Assembly (NCBI GenBank): GCA_017311315.1
Contig: CM029634.1
Coordinates: 23,922,391 to 23,986,390, forward strand
Source of the DNA: Dendrocalamus latiflorus
Taxonomy: Eukaryota > Streptophyta > Magnoliopsida > Poales > Poaceae
Reading direction: 5' to 3'
DNA: 64,000 nt
The position numbers and the translations under genes are program-made. The first letter of the stretch is position 1. Each line of letters starts with the position of its first letter. Under the pieces are notes generated by a model, which did not search any database, was not told the origin of the DNA, and was given only the letters and a program-made list of their open reading frames with translations. Below, piece by piece: positions 31,283 to 41,400 of the stretch.

Positions 31283-34200
31283 TCAATCTGATCTTACAAG
31301 ATTTAGATTGTTCTTAAACATCTCAAAAGGTTTCACAGCCAGAGCTTTAGTGAGACCATCAGCAATCTGATCCTTGGTAGAAATGTACTCAACCTCAAGG
31401 AGTTTCCTTGCTACCCTTTCTCTCACAAAATGGTAATCAACTTCTATATGCTTAGTACGTGCATGAAATACTGGGTTAGCAGACATATACTTAGCACCAA
31501 TATTGTCACACCAGATTTTTGCAGCTTGAGGTGCTTGAATTCCTAGTTCTTGTAGTAATGTCTGAATCCACATGACTTCAGCAGTTGCATTAGCCAAGGC
31601 CTTGTATTCAGCTTCAGTACTTGAGCGTGATACTGTTGCTTGCTTCTTTGCACTCCATGACACAAGATTGGAGCCTAAGAACACAGCAAATCCTCCTGTA
31701 GATCAGCGATCATCAATATTACCTGCGCAATCTGCATCTGAAAAACCACTCAAAAGCAAGGATGAAGATCTACAAATTTGAAGTCCTAATTTTACAGTGT
31801 GCTTGAGGTATCTCAAAATTCTCTTAACTGCTGCCCAGTGTTCTGTGGTTGGAGTATGTAGGAACTGACACACCTTATTTACTAAAAAGGAAATGTCTGG
31901 TCTTGTTAAGGTCAAGTATTGCAATGCTCCAACAACACTTCTATATTGTGTAGCATCATTTGGTCCAAGCAAAGTGCCCTCATTGACAGACAATTTCTCA
32001 GATGTAGACAAAGGAGTGATAACTGGTTTGCAGTCATTCATACCTACTTTTCTCAATACATCTGAAGCATATTTTTCCTGACTTAACACTATTCCATTGG
32101 ATATTTTGTTTACCTCAATACCAAGAAAATAATGCAGGTCACCAAGATCCTTTAAAGCAAACTCCTTTCCAAGGTCCTGCAATAAGGCTGAGGTTGCACT
32201 AGGCCTGGAGCTAGCTACAATGATATCATCAACATAAATTAACACAAAAATGACAGTATTTCCTTTACTGTAGAAGAATAGCGATGTATCTGCCTTTGAA
32301 GCTTTAAAACCCAGATCTTGTAGCTTAGTGCTCAGTCTTGAGTACCATGCTCTAGGAGCCTGTTTTAATCCATACAATGCCTTATCTAACTTACAAACAT
32401 AATCAGGTAGTGAAGAATTCTCATACCCTGGAGGTTGCCTCATATATACTTCTTCTTCCAAAACTCCATGAAGGAAGGCATTTCGTACATCTAGTTGTCG
32501 TAGGCTCCATCCTCTAGACACAGCAATAGACAAAACTATTCTGATAGTAACAGCTTTAACAACAGGACTAAAAGTGTCCTCATAATCTATACCATACCTT
32601 TGCTTAAATCCTTTTGCCACGAGCCGTGCCTTATACCTGTCTAGAGTTCCATCTGCCTTTCTCTTGATCTTGTAGACCCATTTACAATCAACAATATTTC
32701 TTCCTTTCTGAGATGGGACCAAGTGCCAGGTTTTATTTCTCATCAGTGCCATGTATTCGGCATCCTTGCTTCTTTCCAATGTTTATCACTTAAAGCTTCA
32801 TCTACAGTATGAGGTTCACCAGATGAAGTAAAGCAAGTATATCTAATTGTACCATCAGTGTATACCTTATCTTTGCGTATTCCGCTTCGTAATCGAGTAT
32901 GAGGTCTAGTTGGCGCAGAAGCTCCTGGGAGATCTTGGAGATCCTGCTCCAGAATGAGCGTGTCTCCTTCCGGTTCGATCACGCCGATGACATTAACTCC
33001 TCCTGCGTCTGCACTTAATGATCCTGTCACGGCTGTCGGAGACTGCTCTGCTGCCTCTGCCGTGGATGGAGATTGCGTCCCTGTAGCGCCTGCCTCACCG
33101 TCCTCTAGCACAGTCGGTCCCGACGTGTCGTTGCCTGATTGAACAGACACGCCAGATCGAGCGGGAATCGTATCCAGCAGCGCACGCGTATCGGAGACAG
33201 ACCGGCTTGGTGCTGCATATGTGTTGGTTCGGTGCACGGAGCCCGGAGAAAGTAGCGTTGCAGGGCAGCATCGATCCGGAAGCCGATTTGACTGACCTGA
33301 AGGCTGATTCAACCGGAAACTTGACCTATTTTCTTCATTGTATGCATTTTCTGGATTACTCGCTGTATGACAACCGCCTGCATTTTCACCTGAATTTTCA
33401 CCTGCATTTTCTTCATAAGAACTGTTAGCGGCATTAGGATAATTAGACATATGATCATTCTGATATTCTCCCCCTTGATCATAGCCGTGAGGAACAAGAG
33501 CAGGTGGAAGGAGAGAGATTTCAGAGCGCAGGCGAGCCCCAGCATTAGAGTGCATATGGGAAAAAGGAAACACTTCTTCATCGAAGGTAACATCCCGAGA
33601 GATATATACCCGTCCAGAGGAAGAATCAAGACACTTGAAACATTTGTGGATTGTACTGTAGCCTAAGAAAACACACTGTTTAGACCTGAATTGAAGCTTA
33701 TGAGTATTGTAGGGACGGAGATTCGGCCAACATGCACATCCAGACACTCAAAGAGAAGCATAATGTGGTTGTTGTTTGAATAATCGTTCTAAAGGAGTTT
33801 GGAAGTGGATGACCTTGCTAGGAATACGATTGATGAGATAAGTGGCAGCGAGAAAAGCTTCATCCCAAAATTTGAGCGGCATAGAAGCATGAGCAAGCAA
33901 AGCTAGACCTACTTCCACTATGTGGCGATGTTTTCTCTCTGTTGACCCGTTCTGTTGATGAGCATAAGGGCAGGAGACATGATGAGATATCCCAATTGTA
34001 TTGAAGAAGGAGTTGAGTTTTTGATACTCTCCTCCCCAGTCGGTTTGAACAGTTATGATTTTTCGATCAAACAATCTTTCTACCATCTTCTAAAATTCAT
34101 GGAACCTATCAAACACTTCAGACTTGTTCTTAAGAATATAAATCCAAGTGAACTTACTATAATCATTAATGAAACTAACATAATATTTTTTTCCACTAGC

Positions 34201-35727
34201 AGAACTGGGGGCAGGACCCCATACATCAGAGAATATAAGTTCTAAAGGATGATGAGACACACTTGAGGAACTAGAGTAAGGTAGCTGATGACTTTTAGCC
34301 TTTTAACATGCGTCACAAACTGACTCTTTATTGGATGTAGAGATACATGGTAGACTATTTGTGCTAAGAATTCTTGTAACAACTGGAGTAGAGGGATGTC
34401 CCAAGCGACTATGCCATCTCGAGAAGGATGGTTTAGCCAAAAATACTTGCTTTGCTTGTGAAGAAGGAAGTGAGTAAAGACCTCGTCGGCATCTCCCCTT
34501 AAGAATTGTATTCCTCGTGGCTCGATCCTTAATCAAGAAGTATTCAGGGTAAACTTCAAGGAAAGCAAAATTATCCATAGCAAGACGACGAGCGGATATA
34601 AGATTCTTTTTAACTTGAGGCACATGAAGGATGTTCTTTAAATATAGATTACGGCTAGGGGTAGAAATAACTGAATGACCAATATGTTTAATTTCCATAC
34701 CTTGGCCATTTGCCGCATGAATTTGATCTTTCCCTTTGTATTTTTCTCGGACGGCTAACTTGTCCAATTCGCCGGTGAGGTGATCGGTTGCTCCTGTGTC
34801 AAGATACCAATTTGTATCTACTTCATATGCTTGAGTGGCAGCGGCAGCATGCCTTTCGTCAGGCTCATAATTTTGATCAAAGCGATGCCAGCAATCTGAT
34901 GCTACATGTCCTCTTTTGTGACAAACCTGGCAGACAGGCCTATTATCAACCCGCTGCTGGTTGCTGCTTCCTCTCCCACGGCCTTCACCGCCACGACCGC
35001 GAGACATGCCGCGACCGCGTCCAGAGCCGCCGCGGTTGAACGATCCTCCACGCCCACGGTGTGTAACATTCACTGAGGATCCGCTGCTGCGAAGCGCTTG
35101 TCTGTTCTCAAAGCTTAACAGTTGGGAGTATAAATCTGGCAAGGTAATGGGTTCTACTCTTGCTACTAAAGCGGAAACCACAGAATCAAAGTCATCATCT
35201 AGACCGTTTAGTATGTAAGCCACTAGTTCTTCTTCCTCCATTGCTTTGCCAGATGCAGCGATTTCATCTCCAAAAGACTTCATCTTGCCGAAGTATTCAG
35301 AGATTGTCATGTTACCTTTGCGTGTTGTCGTGAGGGAGAGTCGGATGTTGAGGGAGCGAGCGCGTGTCTGAGACTTGAACATGCCTTCTATGGCGCGCCA
35401 AGCTTCAACCGCTGTCTTGGATCCAGCAATCTGGGTGAGGATCTCTCGCGATACGGATGAAAAGAGGAAGCCAAGGACCTGTTGATCTGTAGCAAACCAC
35501 TCCTGATAAGTCGGATTAGGGATCATTGTCACCTTGTTGTCTTCTTTGTGTTCAATCTCCGCCGGTGGGGCAACGGACGTGCCGTCGATGTAGCTGTTCA
35601 ATCTTGCACCGCGTATAGCCGTGAGCACCTGCGCACTCCATAGCGCATGATTCTGCTTTCCTAGCTTCTCAGAGATTTGGAAGCCAAGCAGAGGATTGGA
35701 GACAGCAATGGCGGAGGAGCCGGCCAT
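31283..35727 (-). pseudogene. Copia gag-pol polyprotein with four stops and one frameshift
   Basis: The frame starts MAGSSAIAVSNPLL at 35727. Domains in order: UBN2 gag; CCHC knuckle CQVCHKRGHVASDC; aspartic protease motif YLDTGATDHLTG; integrase zinc-binding start WHSRLGHPS; integrase core (FSDVWGPA, TDWGGEY, NGSTERKHRHIVE); reverse transcriptase with YVDDIIVAS (near 32230); RNase H with DADCAGNIDD and the TEAEYKAL and ADGLTKAL region. Stops lie at 34303 (TAA), 34090 (TAG), 33748 (TGA) and 31703 (TGA), and a one-base frame loss lies near 32760. Each stop sits where relatives have Gln or Arg, so each is explained by one C-to-T change. The protein would copy and integrate the element from virus-like particles, but this copy cannot make it whole. 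Confidence 0.93.
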
Positions 35728-35767
35728 GTTGACGACCAGCTTGATCTTCAAGATCGCTCTGATACCA

Positions 35768-35978
35768 TGAAGGAAATCAGAGGGCGGAAGCCTGGGTAGA
35801 ACGTCTTCGGTGAGACGGTTTCGTGTTACTTGAAGATGAGAATACAACAGGGATTAAATAGCCGAGAACCCATGACCGGTTGCTCTATATTACATGGAAA
35901 CGGATTCAAACTTTCTATCTATACCGGCCAAGGTTATCTCTAACTATGTTTGTTACAAGAGACACTATATCTCTAACA
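35768..35978 (-). repeat. 5' LTR of the Copia element
   Basis: Same length as its partner. The primer-binding site abuts its inner end at 35767. Confidence 0.93.
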
Positions 35979-36651
35979 TGTACTACAATCAACTATAGAC
36001 CTCATCTTAAAAGACACTCTATTTAAAAACTAGATACCGTAGAAAAATAGTTTTTGGAAGCTAATACCAGTCTTTCAGATATGAAACCAATCCCTGTAAA
36101 TTCTTAGCATGCGTCTCTTGGATCATAACAACTCGCAACAGCTGAAGCATTTCAGTTATTTTTATAAAAAAAAGCCATAAGCTTAAGATTGGAACATTTA
36201 AGATTCTTTCTTTGCTTCCTGATGTAGCTAAACTAAGATTACTCAGCATTCATTGTGGTTAAGCAGATTCTTGCAGGATCTGCTGTTCACACGTGTGTTC
36301 CGGCTGAATCTACTAAAGTAAGCACAAATTATAAACTGAAAACATCTTTTAGTTGTCCATTCTGCAAAACGGAAGATTTGACCGGCTCAATGAACGGAAA
36401 AGCACGAAGCATTGAACTGGAAATATAGAAGAATCGCACCGGGGTTTCTGACTGTCGTCTTGACAGCATATCCCTTCTCCAGCAGCATCTTGATGAGTGC
36501 TGAAGCGATGTACCCATTCCCTCCGGTGACGCACGCCGTCCTGCTTTCAGCCGCCGACATTGCCAGTCACTACCTCTAGCTCCTGACAAGACAACAGAAT
36601 TTAGGCAATGGGGAGTGGTGGTTCAGAGCTTCTGGCTGTCAGGAGCCTGCA

Positions 36652-36658
36652 TTATATA
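36652..36658 (-). promoter_or_regulatory. TATA box of the ANR-like gene
   Basis: On the minus strand TGTATATAATGCAGG lies about 92 bases upstream of the start codon at 36560, the usual spacing for a plant TATA box with a short leader. Further upstream lie MITE sequences. Confidence 0.6.
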
Positions 36659-36660
36659 CA

Positions 36661-37964
36661 GACAAGTAGTATGCAGGCGAGTAGATGGTAAAATTAAATA
36701 CGCTACGAAAAGACCAAGGATTTTTATTGACCATGATATGTAGAATGTACTTAAGACGTAGTAGCTGCCTGCCTAGCTCGTGGTTGATTGGTAGATAGGT
36801 TAGTACCCACGAGCTCGACTGCGAGCAATTGACCATGAAGGGTTGGGGCTTGGTTCACCTGTAGGTCAATGCCAGTACACAGATGAGTTTTATATAGACA
36901 TTGGACAATGACAACCATCAAGAGTACCAACCGCTATGAACAAAGATACTCAGATCATGTGGTGGTCACCCAGAGCGTGTGATGCATAATTGCATTCGGC
37001 ATACCAAATATGATCGCCTCATGCATTCTCATCAAATTGGACGGATAGCGATTTCTCACAGAATATAGGTATCTTCCTTTCAACTTTTAAAAACTGTTTT
37101 TCAACTTTTCTACAATAACTAGGTTTCAAACATAATATCTTTTTAAGACAAGATCTACAAATTAATTATAATACACATTATAACGACTTCATTTATATAT
37201 CGGCCAAAACCTCGCACAAATTTCTGTTACTTCACACTCTTACGAATAGACCAAAAGCCATAAACTACAATAAAAGCTATAAGCCCTGTTCTTTTCAGCT
37301 TTTATAAGCTGCTTTTTGGCTTTTTACAGTAATTAGCTTTTAAACAAGTATTTTTCAAGATAAGGTCTACTAATTAATTGTAATACATACTTTACTGACT
37401 TCATTTATATCGGCAAAAACCGCACGTGGGTTTCTGTTACTATGTAATATCTCGTACAAACAGCCCAAAAACCACAAGTCGCAGCCAAAAACCACAAACC
37501 GCTACCAAAAAGAACAGGCGGCTGGAAGGAAAACCGAAAGAAAAAAACCTTAGAACTCAAAAGTGCAAGAATACATAACGGGTGGCTCCCCCTCCCACAT
37601 GCCGACGAGGAGGCCATCGGAGCTGGGGAAGCTTCGGACTTCGGCCTTCGGCGGAGAACCGTGTCCAGCTATCTTCACAAACAGTAGAAATGTAGAGTAG
37701 TGAATAGAGGTGCACAACATATCTCTTAGTGCGATGCAAACACCGGGTGTCTGGGTCATGGTCTCCTCGAGGAGCATGTGACGTAAACCATACGTCACAC
37801 TAAATGGAGCTCCATTCTTCCCACAAAATAATTAGAACTTGGAAAATAAGCTTAGTGTAAAATACATCTCATGTGGAAACAGATGTGATGAAAAAAAATC
37901 GTTACAAAAGTCAAAATTTTTGCCAGTAAGCCACAGGAATTGCAAAGAAGCAAGTACGAGCCCC
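36661..37964. other. Intergenic region between ANR promoter and SDA1 3' end
   Basis: No gene was recognised. It holds two MITE family 1 copies (37075-37519). Frames of 60-82 codons on the minus strand at 37405-37798 have no known domain; part may be the SDA1 3' untranslated region. Confidence 0.45.
37075..37519. mobile_element. MITE family 1, two adjacent copies
   Basis: The first copy (about 37075-37283) and second (37284-37519) share GACTTCATTTATATCGGC-like words and AAACTACAATAAAAGC / AAACCGCTACC ends. The second has clear termini GCCCTGTTCTTTT and, inverted, GCCTGTTCTTTTTGG. The target duplication is unclear. Confidence 0.65.
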
Positions 37965-38434
37965 TCATTTCCACGCCTTCCGCCCCCTGAATTGCTTTCC
38001 CGAGCGCTTTTGCTGTTTCTTTTTCTCCTGGCGAGAACGCGCTGCCTTTGCTCTACTTGCGGCGAAAGGCATCCTCTTCTTGTGTTGTTTCTGCCTATTG
38101 CTAAGGCCACCAGTCTAAAAGGCCACAGTAAAAAGCATGTAAATGTAATCAGACAAGGAATAAAACCAAAACAAACCAGGAAGAGATAAGGTTGCTTATA
38201 CCAGAATGGCACGAGATCCCATTTTGACCACACACAACCATGTAGCCGAGGATCAAATAAGGAAATAAGTCTTATCAGGTTACCTTTTTCTGTTTCACAG
38301 CTGTTCTTGCTTGGTATTTTCCTCTATCCTCTCTTCCAGCTTTCACCAATTCTAATCTTTCTTCTTTCGTAAGCTTTCTTTTGATGTGAGCCTACATAAA
38401 AAGTTTATGTGTGTGTCAGGCTGTCAGTGTGTGC

Positions 38435-38481
<47 letters not shown>

Positions 38482-41400
38482 CACCTCGAGCTGAGATGGA
38501 TCAACCCGTTTCATACTAAGCTGATCAGAAGAAGGAATTTTAAAGGTTACTGATTTTTTGTCACCACCCTTGCTTAGTCCATGTTGAGCCAAAGCCAGCT
38601 TTGCCTCTTTCTTTGCCTAAAACTCAACAATTTCAGTAAAATGTCCATCTAAGAGCAATAGAAGCGCAATTTAGTTTTAGCCATAACTTCTCTCTTTCCA
38701 TAAACATGCAGAACTAGACAGCTTGAACCAGAACTTCAATTGAACGACAAGGTATCACGAAAATGGAGAATTGGAGATCTATTAACTATCTGAAATTCAC
38801 ATACCTTGAGGTCTTTGATACGCTTAAAGTCTTCATCAGAGAAAATTTTACCAGCTTCATCTGATGAACCTTCAGCCTTCTTGGCTCCTGCTAATCTCTT
38901 CAGAGCTCGAAGGCTTGCATCTGCAGCATTAAGTTGCCCAATATAATCACTTAACTTCCTCTTCTGAACTTTAGACCTGCTGTCTTTTGGCTTATCCTCC
39001 TCATCACTGTCTTCATCCTGGTCTGAGCCTTCATTCTCTGAATCATTTAGGCTTTCATTGAGTTCCTCCTTGTCATCTTTATCCTCATCAGATACATCGG
39101 TATCACCATCCATATCAGAGTCATCTTCTAGTTCATCATCGTTTTCATCACTGTCATGGTCGGAGTTGTCTTGATCCTCATCTACTTCCTCCGTATCGAC
39201 TTCTTCCCCAGATACTTCGTCTTCCTCTTTGTTATCTTCATTGGCATCGAGTTTGTTTGCTTCAGATGGACCCTCCAAACTTCGTTGAGTACCATGTGCA
39301 GATGGCAACTCTTTCTCATCATCAGAGTCGCCATCTGAACCTTCCCCTTCCGATGAAATGTCTTCATCTAGCAACTCAGCTCCAGGCACATCGCTAGCAA
39401 CAGTGGCTTCTCCAAATGCCTTTGGACGAGCCTTTGGATCAACAGGACGGCCACGATCTTTCTTGACTAACAATGAAGGACATATCTGAATTCAAATCAA
39501 AAGAAAGTTTAGCTAACTGGAATTTTAAGAGTCAAAACAATCATAGAATCTGCAAGAAGAAAAGAGCTTACCTCCCTGAACAGCGTGACAAGTGAACGAG
39601 CGGCAATGGAAACAGCTTTCTCGTGGGACTTTTTGTATAAAACAAGATCACGAAGTAGATCCTCATTCATCATCTGCAGGTTTAACGGAGAATTAAGGGA
39701 AGTTAGATAAGTCCAACAAAGAGGCCAAGAGTATCTTCCTGGATATTCTAGAATCCACAGAATACCCAAGGTACACAAGTGTACATGTGTGTTCTACATG
39801 CATGAAGGAACATCATGAATGAAACCTTTCAAACTCAAGATTGACAATAATGACGGACTAACACTAAAGGCTAAACTACTTAGTACTGCAAGCCAAGTTT
39901 ATTCCTCTTCAAGTTAAATGCTTTAAACTTGTAGTGACACAACTATCACAATCTTTTCAGTCTAAGATCGACAAATAAACAAAACCAACCATTTAAGATT
40001 AGTTTTAAAAAATGATCAAAGCATGCTCCATGTTCCCTCAACTTGATGCATCCTGGGTGGTAGGTAACATAAGAAACATGGCCACCGTAATAACTAAACT
40101 TCAGTAAATCCAGTGCATTTAAGGGATGTCTAGTCAGTAGCACTGCATGTAAGAGTACAGTTTGAGATATCATAGAAGAGCAGGTTAAGTACCAAAGGCA
40201 TTCGCATGCAGATCTCTCTCACAACATTCAAGCCAACAGCAATAGCCTAAAAAGAGACAGTTAGTCAGATATATGCTCCCGGTAGTTTGGAATACATACG
40301 TACGTACATACATATATACATATAGGAAAATGGTTCTATACTCCTGAGAGTACATACTCCCACTTCTAATATATCTTTTTTAATGGCGTTGTTATATCTC
40401 TTTAACTATTTAAGTATATTCTAATAATGATTATAAGATACTCCAAGGTGAGTTCCACGAAAAATTTCATGAAAATCCAATTTTTATAGCATAATGTGCG
40501 TATGTACTCCTTTTATACATGAATAAGTGTATATAGCAAAAATAAAGGGTTTCGATGAAAAATTTTCAACCAAGTCGCATTGGAGCATCTTAAAATCTTT
40601 GAATTGTTATATTTTTTCAAATCTTAAAACAATGTTGAAAATCTTTGAATTCGAGTATGTTTTTTGAAAGATATATGTTTCATTTGAATTGTTATAGATA
40701 GGTATATAACCTAAAACTGAAATTTTCGAAAAATATACCCGAATTTGGGTTGAATTCGCATATATACATACACACACGCACACGCATATGTATGTATGTA
40801 GTGTATGTATATCTATATATGTGTATGTGTGTGTGTATAAACACTGAATAAGCATCATGCAAACCTCCGGACGAGAACGATCATGCACAAATTGATTTAC
40901 TATCTGCTTGAACAGTGGTTCAACAGCATCGGGAGGAACCTGAAATTGAAACACATTAATTTAGTTGTATTTCAAGAAAGCAATAGAAATGACATCATTA
41001 GTTACAAAATACAGGGGGAAAAGTAAGAGGTAGTGCAACCATATCATGGCAAGCCTGTACTGCTGCAGCAAGTAGAGTTGTCACATCTCGTTGATGAGGC
41101 TGCATCACAAAAGGGTGCAGAAATTATGCCCGAAATCAGCACAAATAAACTACCCATTTTTCAAAGGTTGATGAAAGACAAGCATATACTAAGTTAAATA
41201 ACATACTTGAACATATCTTTGAAGATATGGATAGAAGTTCAACAAAACCAAGTGATGTAGTCCAATAGTCCTCGCTATAACCTTTAACATCATCATCCTT
41301 ACCTGCAAGTGTGCAATGGTTTTTTCTTTAAACTTGAATGTTTGATGTTTATTAAAAAAAAGGTGGAAAAAAGCTTGGCTATGTTAGAGCATACAACTGC

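Larger units (their letters stand above)
31065..35978 (-). mobile_element. Nearly complete Ty1/Copia retrotransposon, 4.9 kb
   Basis: Two 211-bp LTRs (31065-31275 and 35768-35978) differ at two positions and are flanked by the 5-bp duplication TGTAC (31060-31064 and 35979-35983). In minus orientation the primer-binding site TGGTATCAGAGC lies just inside the right-hand LTR (near 35756-35767) and a purine tract (GAGGGGGAG) precedes the left-hand LTR. The interior encodes one gag-protease-integrase-RT-RNaseH polyprotein in Copia order. Near-identical LTRs point to a recent insertion. It lies antisense to nothing: it is on the same strand as the host ANR gene, inside intron 1. Confidence 0.95.
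30950..36066. mobile_element. MITE family 1, copy split by the Copia element
   Basis: 30950-31059 (GGCCCGTTCATATTGGC...) and 35984-36066 (...GTTTTTGGAAGCTAATACC) form one small inverted-repeat element once the Copia element and one target duplication are set aside. Family words include TTGATATAAATGAGTTCAC. It lies in ANR intron 1 and was therefore there before the Copia insertion. Confidence 0.6.
29269..36560 (-). pseudogene. ANR: Anthocyanidin-reductase-like gene, frameshifted, with a Copia element in intron 1
   Basis: The exons, 5' to 3', are 36440-36560, 30742-30908, 30420-30600, 30182-30341, 29806-30022 and 29269-29419, all with GT-AG borders. The product is an NADPH-dependent reductase of the DFR/ANR extended SDR family, which in grasses makes flavan-3-ols from anthocyanidins in the cytosol. 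Visible are the nucleotide motif ACVTGGNGYIASALI (exon 1), DYAFLIAAPVNLQSENPE (exon 2), the Ser motif VILTSSAAAV (exon 3), the YxxxK motif AYPISK (exon 4) and ASGRYICCS (exon 5). Exons sum to 997 bases, not a multiple of three. In exon 3, near 30484-30494, SAAAVTR runs out of frame into LDEESWSDVEHL, with roughly nine residues missing. Unless an assembly error explains this, the protein is truncated. Assignment to ANR rather than a close DFR-like relative rests on remembered similarity. Confidence 0.82.
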
